Assembly: GCF_003473485.1 (NCBI RefSeq)
Contig: NC_053042.1
Location: forward strand, 43,797,762-43,861,761
From: Medicago truncatula
Taxonomy: Eukaryota > Streptophyta > Magnoliopsida > Fabales > Fabaceae
DNA length: 64,000 bases
Direction of reading: 5' to 3'
Shown here piece after piece: positions 12,909 to 24,326 of this stretch. Positions within the stretch are counted from its first letter, which is position 1. Each line of letters opens with the position of its first letter. The translations under genes were made by a program, and so were the position numbers. Under the pieces are notes generated by a model that saw only the letters and a program-made list of their open reading frames with translations, made no database searches and was not told where the DNA came from.

Positions 12909-14728
12909 TCATTGATTGCTCTCAGGTGCTTGAACATTGGAATTGGAATTGGAATTGTAATTATCATACCCTCCAGATGATGGCGCAGGTGGATTGGCTT
13001 GATACATGGCTGATGATGCCATAGAGGGAGCACCATTGGAACGTTGTGCTGTAGTGCTTCCAGGAACTGTTGGTGGGGGAGCGAATGAAGGGGGCCTTGG
13101 TAGGGTATTTAGCTGACCTGGTATCTGGGGGGCACCAGGTGGAGGCATCATTTGTGGCATGGTGTTAGGTGCAGAAGGACACCCTGAAAAATCCAATTGA
13201 AAACCATTTATATTAAGATATGATAGAATAAATTAACCGGTTTATAATGCTTGAACTTGGCTAACCGATTCTCCAAAACTCTCGACACAAGAAAGGTTGC
13301 TTCTTTTCAAATGTAAATTCTGTCTATCCAAAAAACCAAACCAAAACATACAAGCTCAACTAAAAGAAAGGTTAGATGTAAAGAATAGGTGTCATGTCAT
13401 GATAGAAAAAAGTAACATATATAGAACATGATATTCAAACTACAAGGAAATTTCAGTAATGAAAGCCAAAAATAATGTGGTTAGCCATTAAGATGTGCAT
13501 AATCATGCTCACTTCACCTTGAAAGTATAAATAATTTAATGGACTACGTGTAAAATGCAGAAGACATGAACAGTCAAATACTTCAATCAGGTTATTGCAG
13601 TTTTATAAAAGTCACGAAAGGTGTGGATGGGAAAACATTCACCTGGTGCCCCAGGAACAGGTAAAGGTCGAGGCATGAGAGGTCTGAACCCTGGCATTAG
13701 TGGGTGACCTCCAGGAATGGGAAATCTCGGGGGTGGCAATACAGGAGGAAGGTTTGGCCTTTGAACCATTAGATTATTATAAGCCACACCAACCGCCTGA
13801 AAAGCCGCAGCTTGTCCAAGATGTTCTTTGATCCGTTGATCAATTAAACTTTGGGTTTGCTGTTCTTCAAATTGCTGATAATATAACCTTACATTAGCCT
13901 GAAAAAGTACAAACACATATCAAACCTCATAAATATGACCTACATTGAGATGCAATTTTATTTAAAAAAAAAAAAAAAAGTGAGAAAATTTCACAACACC
14001 TTGTGTTTATAACCAGAGTTATGCTGCTTTCTAACAGATGGCTGCAATATGAACACAAAGTTAGAAACAAGTGCATTGTCCAGTTGGGGCTAACTAATAT
14101 TCATGAAAATTATACGAAGGGCCAGTTTGGACTGACTTATTTGAGATTATCTACTGACATAAGTTTTGTGAAACTGTTTGAGAGAACTTATGAAAATAAT
14201 TTATGACATTGTTCACACGCTTTATTCAGGTTATTATTTTCATAAGTTCCCCAAAATAGCTTATGAAAATAGTGTATAGCTTATACAGAAACAAATCAAC
14301 TTTATTTTATCTTTTGCTTATCATGATAAGCACTTTTTCCGATGTGTTAGTTTACAATTGCATCTTATTAATGCTGCTAGTTAGAAAAATAAGAAGAAGG
14401 AAAGTATGAGAAGAAATTATCTTCTGATACTATACCGTCTAGGTCCATCCTCTTCATCTAGTGATCTGATTATCTTTGCTCAACCAACTCTCTTTAATGT
14501 CGTCATTTGTAATCCTAAACCGTCTAGGCTTAAAATCAAAGTGAAAGGCAACACAATTGGCGAATGGTGAGGAAAATAACTTACAGAATCGTGGGTGAGA
14601 TAGGTATCGCAGAAGTCACAGTAGTACCTGCAATGCAGAATTGAATAAAATGTGATGAATTGAATGAAATGTGAAATTTAAATATTTGTGATTATAGGTT
14701 GAAGGAGTGAGTTGCAGTACCGAGGCAT
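12909..14728 (-). CDS. U1 small nuclear ribonucleoprotein subunit C
   Basis: U1-C is the zinc-finger subunit of the spliceosomal U1 snRNP and stabilises pairing of U1 with the 5' splice site. Five exons, 14721-14728, 14585-14627, 14000-14041, 13643-13898 and 12909-13183, join in frame to 207 residues, the usual plant length. The N-terminus MPRYYCDFCDTYLTHDS is the diagnostic U1-C start. The C2H2-type finger uses Cys6, Cys9, His24 and His30. The segment from about residue 32 to 60 (YYQQFEEQQTQSLIDQRI) is the conserved helix. The rest is a low-complexity Pro/Gly/Met-rich tail. Coding exon 1 is only 8 bases, so simple ORF scanning misses the true start. The gene is divergent from the carrier gene at 16688. 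An intron holds a MITE-like repeat (14115-14345). Confidence 0.95.
14115..14345. repeat. MITE-like repeat in U1-C intron
   Basis: The GGCCAGTTTGGACTGACTTAT start and the interior with repeated CTTATGAAAAT blocks resemble the element at 48512-48762, which starts TGCATTTGGATTGGCTTATA. The ends are diverged, so the borders are approximate. Confidence 0.4.
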
Positions 14729-15273
14729 GGCTGATTCAGTGAAAAACCCTAGAAGAGGTATGAAGTAAAAAGGTGATGAGGCACGCACGGAACGGACCTT
14801 CAGCTTGATGTTGTTGATGAATTCAGAACACCTTTGCCTCTGTGCCCAAACTATACAACTTTCTGGATATCACTATTTCGGAGCTAGTACTATTTGCTTT
14901 TAAAATTTTGTTTGGGTTAGTTTTTCTTTTTTTAAGGATATTTTTTTTTAGTTTATATTCCTGGTTAAATATATTTTTAATCACTTTTAAGTTTTAATCT
15001 TGTAAAAAATTACTTTGATTTGTTTTTTTTTCCTAAGGGATTCTAAATTGTTTGTTATCAATTTTAGTTTATAACTTTTTATAAAACTAGTCTACAAAAT
15101 TTGTGCCAAATGTTTCAAGTGACATTTTTTTATAACATATCATCGATTAAATTTCAAGTGACATTTTTTTATAACATATCAATCAAAACACTTATTAAGT
15201 TAATTAAATTTTAGGATCTTAAACATGACATAAAAATGTCACTTGAAACATGTAGCATTAGTTTTTTGTAAAT
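14729..15273. repeat. U1-C 5' flank with direct and inverted short repeats
   Basis: TTTCAAGTGACATTTTTTTA occurs at about 15115 and again near 15152 as a direct repeat. Its inverse, AAAAATGTCACTTGAAAC, lies at about 15233. The proximal part is presumably the U1-C promoter. No gene was seen. Confidence 0.45.
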
Positions 15274-16311
15274 AATCTAAAAATGAAATATAGTATTTTC
15301 ACTTTGCCCCATAATGATATATTTATACGAGAGTAAATGGTCATTTTAGTCCTTGTACATTGTTGTCACAAATGTCTCTGACTCAGGATTAAATACAAAT
15401 TAGTCATTGAATGTGCATTTCTGTTATTAGCTTAGTCCCTGATGTTAAATTTTTTTGCTAACTGATGAGGTGTCAAATATTTTGTGCTCACAAGGTACAT
15501 GAGGTGTCACAAGGACTAAAGTAGATGTAGAAAATGATAACTTTGGTCTCTGAACCAAAAATCAATATCCTCAAATTGAATCGCAAATCCCTATATTTCG
15601 AATTTAATCCCAAAATCTCTAAACCCCAAAATATCATCTAATTCCTTCCTTTGTTCAAAATTAAATATTTCATTAAACACCAAAATTGAATCACATGATG
15701 ATGGATGTTGGTGCAAAGTGCAAATTCGTCCCAACGAAGTGTTTCTTGTTCGTCAAGAACCAGGTCATCTTCTTCAATGAAGTTTTCATGGGCATATAAA
15801 AGAAACAAACAGAAAACATTAAATGATCATTAAGGTCTCTAACTGCACGTACTTACTATCAGTCAGGTCCATGATAATAAGTATTTACTATCAGTAAGTG
15901 ACCATTTACTCTTTAGATGACCAAAGTTCGAATGTAATTATTAAATAACTAAAAATAAAATACAATGTTATTTGATCAAATAGCTTAGTGACTAGAAATT
16001 CACTCCATAAATTTGAATAAGTGATTTTCATTAAAGCTCAGGGGCTAGAAATACAATATTATTATATTTTTTCCTCCATAAATTTAACACAATTGAAAAG
16101 AACAATACGGTGTAATATATAAGGGTTGTATTTAAACTTCAAATGTCTCACTTATTCATATTTAATAAGTGTTTTTATAACCATTAAATTATTTGATCAA
16201 ATAATATTGTATTACGTTTTTAGTCCACTTAATAATTTCATTCGAGCTTTGGTCGTCTAAATATATAATAATGGGGCAAAGTAAAAATACAATATTTCAT
16301 TTTTAGTCTAT
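15274..16311. mobile_element. Foldback element interrupted in one arm
   Basis: The left arm (15274-15330, continuing at 15912-15985) is the inverse of the right arm (about 16185-16311). Matching blocks include TTTGCCCCATAATGATATAT against ATATAATAATGGGGCAAA and GACCAAAGTTCGAATG against CATTCGAGCTTTGGTC. The left arm is split by the 581-bp insertion at 15331-15911. No coding sequence was seen. Confidence 0.7.
15331..15911. mobile_element. Nested TIR element with 9-bp target duplication (Mutator-like size)
   Basis: The termini GAGTAAATGGTCA and TGACCATTTACTC are inverted repeats. Flanks are TTTATACGA (15322-15330) and TTTAGATGA (15912-15920), a diverged 9-bp duplication. The uninterrupted opposite arm reads TTTAGACGA at this point when inverted. 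A 9-bp duplication is typical of Mutator-like elements. The interior is non-coding, with MITE-like GGTCTC/AGTCC blocks. Confidence 0.65.
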
Positions 16312-16687
16312 TTTTTTTTTTTGGTAGTGCCATTTTTAGTCTATTTAGAAAGACTAAAAACATTGTAAAAAAAAAAAAAAAGACTAAAAACATATTATAA
16401 TTTATTTTCTCGGAGTATCCTCTAACATATTTTTATTTAGATGGATTAAAGACATCAGAAGAAAACAATATTTGTAGGCGTTCTTCAAAAACTAATAAAA
16501 ATAGCAATTTTTTTTTTTATATATAAATAATTTTTGGAGAATACTACGAATTTCTTTTTCCGAACCCGAAGAAGAGGTGTTTTATTCGCCTGATTTAATT
16601 TCCCTCGTGTGTAATTAATAGAAGCATATCATATCATATCATAGATCTGCTGACTTTTTTCCTTCGTCCCTGTAAGAAAAAAGCTAG
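16312..16687. promoter_or_regulatory. 5' flank of the carrier gene
   Basis: This holds a T-rich stretch, a poly-A run and the presumed leader of the carrier gene. It includes ATCATATCATATCATA near 16626-16641. No clear TATA position was assigned. Confidence 0.3.
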
Positions 16688-19494
16688 ATGGCTGGTTCCG
16701 ATAATAATTCATCTGTTTCAGGTTTACAACTTTGCTTTTTCTATTCCTTTAATCTTATTTCCCTAACATAACATAACAACAATGCGTTCCTGTATGATTA
16801 CTATCATCAAGTTAGTTGTAATTTTGAAGCAGGAACATCATCGCATGACGAGAAGCAGAATTGGGCTAAGTCTCCTTCAACTGTTTTCAATCACTTCGCC
16901 ACAAGTGGAATTTCTGTCGCAGTTGCAACATCGATTACTCACCCTCTAGGTACGTTTGTTTCGTTCCTGCTTCTCCATTATAATTATAATAATGTTAATG
17001 GTTTTCATTGGGATCTGTTTTTCTTTTACGTTCAAAAAAATTCTCATTTAGATCGAGTCAACAGCTGTAGTAATTTAGTAAAGATGTTATCGTTAAGTTG
17101 GTGAAGTTTACATTTAGACTGAGTGTGCTCCTCCTCGAGGTATCATATTCGATTATCTCATGTGCCAATTTGGGTGTGTTAATTTAGCTTCTTCAAAATA
17201 AAAAATAAAAAATGTTGAGAATTTTAATTTGTTTCTACATTCCGTGCAGATGTCTTGAAAGTGAGGCTACAAATGCAACTTGTTGGTCAAAAGGGTCCTT
17301 TAAGTGGAATGGTAGTTCACTGAGTTCAACCTTTCCTCTTTAGACCTTATACCTATCACATTATGATACAAAACTTTTGCCAATTAAGCATTTTTCCAGG
17401 GACAACTGTTTTTAAGTGTGGTCAAAAATGAAGGACCTAAGTCTTTGTATCTGGGTTTGACACCTGCTTTAACAAGGTCAGTTGTTTATGGAGGACTACG
17501 CTTGGGTTTGTACGAACCCTCTAAGCATGCATGTGATCGTGCTTTTGGTTCTTCCAATGTTTTAGTTAAAATTGCTTCGGGAATGTTTGCTGGTGCTTTT
17601 GCAACTGCACTCACCAATCCAATGGAAGTTCTCAAGGTGAACTATCATATCTTTTACCTGTACATTAAACAATTTTTTTTTTGTTTCTCCTTCAAAACCA
17701 TATTCCTGCAATCAGGTGCGTTTGCAAATGAATTCAGACATGGGGAAGGGTGGACCAATTTTAGAGCTCCGGAGGACTATATCTGAAGAGGGAATCAAAG
17801 CTCTGTGGAAGGGGGTGGGCCCTGCCATGGCCAGAGCAGCTGCCTTGACTGCATCTCAGTTGGCTACTTACGATGAAACCAAGCAGGTCAATTTCTAAAG
17901 TGTATTTTTGTTCATCTATTCCTCATCTCCCTAATTTACTTTCAATTAAACCATTGTTTTTCTAAATTTGTTTTGCTTTCCTTCTTATGCAGATTCTAGT
18001 CAAGTGTACATCTCTCAAAGAAGGATTTCATCTACATCTTATGTATGGCTCTCTCGTCATTTTTATTTCTCCATATCTTTCTTAATGCAGATTGAACTAA
18101 TGAAGCATCATTAGAGCCCAAAGATTGACCAAAATCCCGGGCAACAACTTCACCATATAGTGAAGATTGACCTATCTTGAAAAATGAAATTTGCATAACT
18201 AATGTTTGTTTTATAATTGTTTTTGCGTGCATAAAATATATTCAAACTGAAGTGCATATTTTCTTACAAAACTAGTTTTGTTTGTCTAATTAATTAAAAC
18301 AATGATTTTCAACATTGGCACGCCTTAGGTCTATTAGTTGAAGGAGAGAAAGTTAAATAGTTAGTTTGACATTAGTTGGGAACTTGGGACTGAGAGATAG
18401 TCTAAAGGCAGGCATTGTTATATGAAACAATGTCAAGAGATGAGGGAAATCCGGGTCTTGGGCCAGGTAGGTCAATGTAACCGTGAAGAATTTGTGTTCT
18501 TATCTGTAGTCAGGGAAATTCTTCCTTGTGTTTTCTAATAAAATACAATAATGGAAACCTAATTGTAACAGTTGAAATTGTTGCCAGGAGACTAGGTCAC
18601 GGATCTAAGTTGTGACATTAACTTGTTGCAAATGCAAGATTAGGCAGCCAGCCTGCAATGAATTCTAAATGGATCCGACCAATCCTTTGTCAGCATCGGA
18701 TTACCTATGTTTTCTATCAGCACACCCACACAACTCTGAATTCATTAGAATTATTACTATTTTGAAATCAAAACCATTTTCCATTATCAGAGATGTGACT
18801 TAACTGATTGTGTTATGTACCTTATACAGCTCAAGCACAGTTGCAGGCATCCTGAGCACCCTTATAACTGCTCCCATGGATATGGTTAAAACACGTCTCA
18901 TGTTGCAACGAGAATCCACGGGTGGTAGAATATATAAAAATGGATTTAACTGTGCATACCAGGTATTAAATTGTTTTCTCACCTCTCAAACCTGCAGTAC
19001 TTTGTTTGTTCTATACTGATCTCTGCTTCTTTATTTTAAGTGGTTGACTTTAGTTCATTACTTTGTACTGTGCCATATAAGTTCTATACTTCTTTCATAC
19101 ATTCTTTAACTTTGACTAGGCTTTCCTAATTCTTAGTTATTAGCTTTTAATGGAGTGATAACGAAATGACTTTCGTAAAACCCAATCATGTAAAACAATG
19201 ATATATTTTCTTGATCTGGATTCACTTATTAAGGGCATTTGTCGTGTGTGGTGGGTTTCAGGTCCTACTTACGGAGGGTCCAAGAGCACTTTACAAAGGG
19301 TGAGTTTTATGTTTGGGATGCATTTTTACACGGAGCTTGTTTGTTTTATTCATCCTAAACTTTAATGCTAATTAACATCCGAGGTACGTTTTGTCAGGGG
19401 CTTCACACTATTTGCAAGATTAGGACCACAAACCACAATTACATTTATATTATGTGAGGAGCTAAGGAAAATTGCTGGCTTGGAGGCAATTTAG
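16688..19494 (+). CDS. Mitochondrial carrier family (MCF) protein
   Basis: An inner-membrane solute carrier with the three-fold MCF repeat. Nine exons, 16688-16721, 16833-16949, 17250-17311, 17400-17636, 17716-17886, 17993-18042, 18830-18962, 19262-19299 and 19398-19494, join in frame to 312 residues, normal for the family. The signature motifs are PLDVLK (Pro49-Asp51), PMEVLK (Pro145-Glu147) and PMDMVK (Pro239-Asp241), one per repeat. The second halves of the repeats also show the expected G-rich patterns, such as SLYLGLTPALTR and ALWKGVGPAM. It most resembles Arabidopsis At4g03115 (from memory), often labelled ucpB-like or PUMP-like; dicarboxylate or uncoupling transport is only inferred from that neighbourhood. 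The substrate cannot be read from sequence. An intron holds a SINE (17115-17210). Intron 6 is the longest at 787 bp. Confidence 0.92.
17115..17210 (+). mobile_element. SINE copy in the carrier intron
   Basis: It contains GAGTGTGCTCCTCCTCGAGG, a degenerate box B (ATATTCGATTATC) and the family ending GTGCCAATTTGGGTGTG, followed by an A-rich tail at 17195-17212. It is 5'-truncated and diverged from the copy at 20084. Confidence 0.5.
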
Positions 19495-20068
19495 TGACAA
19501 CTGACAAGTCTCCACTGCTGACCAAATTGATTCTTGAAGTGCTGAATAACTCCTTTTGCAAGCAAACCCCCCATTGGGGAATTCTTTTAGATAGTTGATA
19601 TCTACATTCTACATTGGTGATCTGAGGTTTATATCGTAGAGAATCGGATCATATTTTTACTCGCAATTAAGCAGACCCTTTTAAGAGAGATTCATCTACT
19701 CGAGCACGTGGTTATGGTTGTACTCACTCCCATACCACCACTATTATAAACAACAGGAAGTTGATTATTTTTGTATTGTGTTGTTTTGTTTCTATCATCA
19801 TTATCACTGTATTAAATCGAAAAACAATATTGCTCAACCTCCAGTTTAAGAAGGAACTGGATGATGTTGATGTGAAGATGATTTTTCAGTTTTCTCAAAT
19901 GTTGCTGCCTACACACACGCTGCCTACTCACACACAAAACTAGTTGCTGCCTATTTTCTTATTAAAGGCTGTCAAACTCGAGTTTTTACCTCAATTTGTT
20001 TTGCATATGTGGAATAGACTTGTAAACCAGACTCGTAAACTTGTATGAATTTACCTCATATTAAAATA
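19495..20068. other. 3' flank of the carrier gene
   Basis: Presumed 3' UTR and intergenic DNA. A short open frame at 19761-19943 shows no family resemblance. Nothing else was recognised. Confidence 0.3.
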
Positions 20069-20218
20069 ATATTAAAAAGTTTAAACCCACTTGGGTTGGT
20101 CTGGTGGTGTTAGTTTGAGACTTAGAGTGTGCTCTTCTCAAGTCTTAGGTTCGATTTTCCTGGTAACAATTTCGGTGGGTTAGTTTAGCTTATTTAAAAA
20201 AATATATTAAAAAGTTTA
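20069..20218 (+). mobile_element. SINE with perfect 15-bp target duplication
   Basis: ATATTAAAAAGTTTA at 20069-20083 is repeated exactly at 20204-20218. Between them lies a 120-bp body with box A-like GGGTTGGTCTGGTGG, box B-like GGTTCGATTTTCC, the ending ACAATTTCGGTGGGTTAG and a short TTTAAAAA tail. This is the best-preserved copy of the family seen at 2505, 4119 and 17115. Confidence 0.8.
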
Positions 20219-20252
20219 TATACATTACATATGTATTATATAACACTATAAA

Positions 20253-21191
20253 TGAATGAGTTTTTCTACTTGCACCCTAGTTAATCATGGTTGCACCCCA
20301 AAATGACAAGATTACCCTTTCATAAAATTTAATCTAAAACTTAGTTGAAGTATGTCATATAAACTGAGTTTAAGTGTATATACTTAATCTCAGTTTAAGT
20401 AGGTTCATGTAAATTGAGTTTAAGTAGGTCATGTAAATTGAGTTCATGTAAACTAAATTTAAATAAGTGTACCAACTTAAACTCAGTTTAAGTAGGTTCA
20501 TGTAAACTAAGTTTAAGTAGGTCATGTAAACTTAGTTTAAATAGATCATGCAAACTTAGTTTAAGTGTACATCTAAAAGTTCAATCTTATTCAATGATTA
20601 TACGTTCATCTCAGTTTAAGTATGCACATGTAAACTCAGTTTAAGTAGGTTCATGTAAACTCAGTTTAAGTATGTTCATGTAAACTCAGTTTAAATAGGT
20701 TCATGTTAACTCAGTTTAAGTAGGTTCATGTAAACTTAGTTTAAGTAGGTTCATGTAAACTCAATTTAAGTAGGTTCATATAAACTCAGTTTAAGTAGGT
20801 TCATGTAAGTTTACATGAACCTACTTAAACTGAATTTAAGTTAACCTTGCCAATCTAAATTAAAACCGTAATCGTACAGTGCATTAGTGCAGTTGAAGGA
20901 AAAAAATTGAAACTAGCAAATAGAAGAAGAAATTCACTTACTTATATCCAATTGAGTATGGATGAAAAATATTTTGATTCACTCTTTAATTTTCATGGAG
21001 ATTGATATTGAACATCAAATTGTTTGATCGATCGCTTTGTGGGGTGAAAGAGGGTGAAACTCACTGACAATGAATAAAATTAGGGTTTTAAGAAAATTTA
21101 TATAAAAGGGCAATTTTGGTATTATAAAAACTTTTAAAAAAATTTGGGTGTAACCAGAAAAATATGGGGTGTAAATAGAAAAACTCTGAAT
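20253..21191. mobile_element. TIR element carrying a minisatellite
   Basis: The ends GAGTTTTTCTACTTGCACCC (20258) and GGGTGTAAATAGAAAAACTC (ends 21186) are imperfect inverted repeats, flanked by TGAAT at 20253 and 21187. About 930 bp, with no coding sequence. Its left half is a tandem repeat (20337-20840). Confidence 0.6.
20337..20840. repeat. Minisatellite, about 25-bp unit
   Basis: The unit is close to GTTTAAGTAGGTTCATGTAAACTCA. The array from about 20590 to 20815 is regular at 25 bp. The part before it is more degenerate, with shortened units (GTTTAAGTAGGTCATGTAAATTGA). The array ends in one inverted unit (TTTACATGAACCTACTTAAAC), so the end can form a hairpin. Confidence 0.85.
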
Positions 21192-22204
21192 GAATCAATA
21201 ATTCACAATTTCAACTTAACTATAAAGCAATTCTTCAAAAAAAAAAAAAAACTTAACTATAAAGCAAAAATATCCAAATCATCATAATAAAATGTCGTAG
21301 TCACCTATTTGTATCAAACAACGTAATTATCCAACCAAATCATTAAAACATCCAAAAAAAAAAAAAAAAAAAACTATCCAAATAACAAGAGTTTAATAAG
21401 TTTTTAAAGTAAACAAACCCAGACATAGAATTAATTTTTTTTAATCGGATAAAATTGATATAAATTAATTCAATTGTACCTGCCTGATTTTCTCAAATTT
21501 TTAATGAAAACAATGATAGAAACTCCGTTGACAACGTTGACAAATCGCAACATTGAAAGTATTACTTCTTATAAAAGCAATATTGACAACACACATTGTA
21601 AGATTGTTATTTTTTTTGAAGGAACACATCGTAAGATTGTTGTTTACATAGTAGAGTGAAGTACATAACAGCCACAGGTTCACACTTATCACCACCCCAA
21701 TGACTTATTTAAGAAATAATTATAATCAAAGAAGAAAAATATAATAGCAAAAATTTCTTTTGCAAACTGATAAAATACATTTTTTTTTGGGCAACACAAA
21801 CCAAAAATGACATATACCACAAACAAAAACCAAATATAAATTTCTATATCCAAAAGATCATTCTAGCAGAAAAATGGAGAGTAGAAAGTCATGGTACAAA
21901 AAACCTCAAGAAATGTCCAATGTTTTTCAATTTATTTTTCATAGCAAAAATTGTTTATAAGAATTATACTATTTTTTATATTTTATTGAAAAAAAATCCA
22001 ATATTCACTACTATTTGTAATAAACATTCAGAAAAAAATTTCTACCAAAAAAATAAAATATTTCGCTGACATTTTTTATAAATATTTAATTATTAATTAT
22101 TTAAAAGATAAAAGTTGTTTTTTAAATAAAAAACTCATTTAGCAACTAATTTAAAAACCAAATATACCGATATTTGTCGAATCTTCGGATTTACTATATA
22201 AAGA
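21192..22204. repeat. AT-rich intergenic DNA with a diverged MITE relic
   Basis: Poly-A runs occur at about 21238-21252 and 21354-21374. The 21890-22190 part is related to the interior of the 9268-9672 element. Two short overlapping frames near 21500-21690 have no family match. Confidence 0.35.
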
Positions 22205-22450
22205 GGACTGCTACATCTCCCGGGAGAAAAAATTACGATAACTTCGCGAATCACAATTTCCTCAGTTAAAATTCAATGTTTAGTGCTAAACGTGAGATTT
22301 GGCAGAATTCAAGGAAAGCTGCAATTATAATGTGCACCGGCTTTCCTTGAATTCCATCAAATCCCACGTTGAACATTGAATTTATTGAATTTTAACTGAG
22401 GAAATTGTGATTCGCGAAGCTATCGTGATTTTATAGCATTCCTCCCCTAT
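22205..22450. repeat. Long near-perfect hairpin, about 245 bp
   Basis: The left arm runs CGATAACTTCGCGAATCACA, then ATTTCCTCAGTTAAAATTCA and TTCAAGGAAAG. The right arm is its inverse, ending TTGTGATTCGCGAAGCTATCG. The central loop is only about 20-30 bases (around TGCAATTATAATGTGCACC). No protein is encoded. It is probably a MITE. Confidence 0.75.
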
Positions 22451-22661
22451 ATAAATTCTCTCAATAAAGAGTGGAGATCCGCTTTAATCGTTTATAACTT
22501 GCTCGCGGTCTAATTTTATTATATAACATTCAAATTAATCTCGATCATATTGAGGGACAACCAATATAAAAATGTCAAAAATTAATTTGAATATTATTTT
22601 TGTTGAAACTGATTTGAATTGCTAGAAAAAAAATTGTAACGAAACTCCTTGATGTATAATA

Positions 22662-23161
22662 GGCCAAATGCCATTTACGGTCCTTTAAGTTACATGATTA
22701 TAACAAGTTAGTCCTTTAAGTTTTTTTAGTAATAAATTGGTCTTTTAAGTCATAAAATATTTGCACCATTATCCTAATTTCATCAAACTCAATCAAAAAA
22801 TGTTTATGTGGATGTTTAATGTTAAGTTGGTTTATCCAAATTCATTGCCCTCAAAACTAAAGCTCAAAGATGTGCTATTCGGTCTTTATGAAAAACAAAA
22901 TTGACCGATTACTTGATTTATAATATTGTTGATCAATTTTTTTTTTTTTGATGTCATAGCACTTTTGGATCCACCACCTTAATGCCAAATAATCTATATA
23001 TACATTTTTTAACGAAGCTGGTTGAAGAGATGGATATTCTAAGGCTTAAAGGATTAATTTGTAACAAAAAATAATTTAAAGAACTAATTGATAACATAAA
23101 AAACTTAAAGGACTAATCAGTTATAAACATATAACTTAAAGAACCACGAGAGATATTTAAC
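22662..23161. mobile_element. MITE with GGTCCTTTAAGT ends
   Basis: The left end GCCATTTACGGTCCTTTAAG, with GTTAGTCCTTTAAG inside, is mirrored by TTAAAGGACTAATCAG and ACTTAAAGAACCACGAGAGA at the right. About 500 bp, non-coding. Confidence 0.55.
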
Positions 23162-24326
23162 CTATATAATACACTATACTTGCCACCATGAAATTGGATA
23201 TTATTTTTGTAAAATATAATTTTATTTTACTCTTTCTTACCTAAAAAGTCTAATGTCCATTTTTTTTTTTATCAAGCCTCTGATTACAATTTGGCTGGCG
23301 CAGACCCTAAACAGCTAGCACATACATAACCATTCACCGTTTCACGCCACCAACCAAGTAAACAAAGGTAATACAACACAATACCCCTTTATAGAATATT
23401 AATATATATTAGGATTAGGATTAGCACAAATGAACAACATCGATCATCATGGTGAAATTGAAAAGTAATTGATAATTTAATAATAAATAATAAACAAATA
23501 TAATTGCTCAAAAAGAAAAAACAAATATAAATTCAATATGATTATTTACAAAGTTAATGAAGATTGGTTCGATCAATCTGCAATATTATGTGTTCAATAT
23601 TTATTGTCGATGAGAAAACATCTTTCAATAAATGATCGTAATTTAATAGATTTCGAAACTCTACACATCTAAATTTTTTATTAATTTTTTTTAATATGAT
23701 AAAAGCGATCTATTAGTTAATATAATGACAAAAATCATAGTAAATCTTGACCATTAATTTTGTTTATTATTAGATCAAAGATTATTTTTAACGTCCAATA
23801 TTTTAAGTTCACCGTTCTAACTGTCGCATATTAATATATTGTGAAATATGGTTCTTCAATCAAGATAAATCACGTAACCAACAACTTCTATTTAGATGCA
23901 TAAATAAATATGGATAAGTTATGACAAGGATGGAGAATCTATTCACGTTAAATCATTACCCATATATTCTAGTCGTTACCATTTCTAGTCTTCTAGAAGG
24001 GAGCGTGTTTTCTAACACTGTTCATGTGTGCATGCATTTGTTACCATGCTTCTAGAAAATCTTCACCAACTTTACACATACATAGCCACATCTTTTTCCT
24101 TATTTTAATAATAACCAACAAAATTGAGTCCAATTTGGAGGAGGCTGGTATAAATTAAAGCATGGGGTCATTGGTCGGTTCTTGTCAACAAAAAGTGTCA
24201 AACAATAGTCCCCCACGTTTATTTTGTTTCTCTTTTTTCAAACAATACTATAGAGCACTTTATTATATTCTAGGATTCTAAAACAAAAAAGTAGCCTCAT
24301 ATTGAATATTGAGCACTAATAGATCG
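23162..24326. promoter_or_regulatory. Intergenic, then 5' flank of the acidic-protein gene
   Basis: AT-rich and without gene or repeat signals up to about 24000. A TATA-like GGTATAAATTAAAG lies at 24148-24161, about 170 bases before the ATG, and is a possible core promoter. Confidence 0.3.

Noticed and set aside
20337-20840. A CRISPR-like array
   Set aside because: The units are contiguous with no unique spacers and lie in a plant nuclear TIR element; it is a minisatellite.
24309-24326. Start of the acidic protein at 24309
   Set aside because: That codon is TTG; the first ATG in frame is at 24327.
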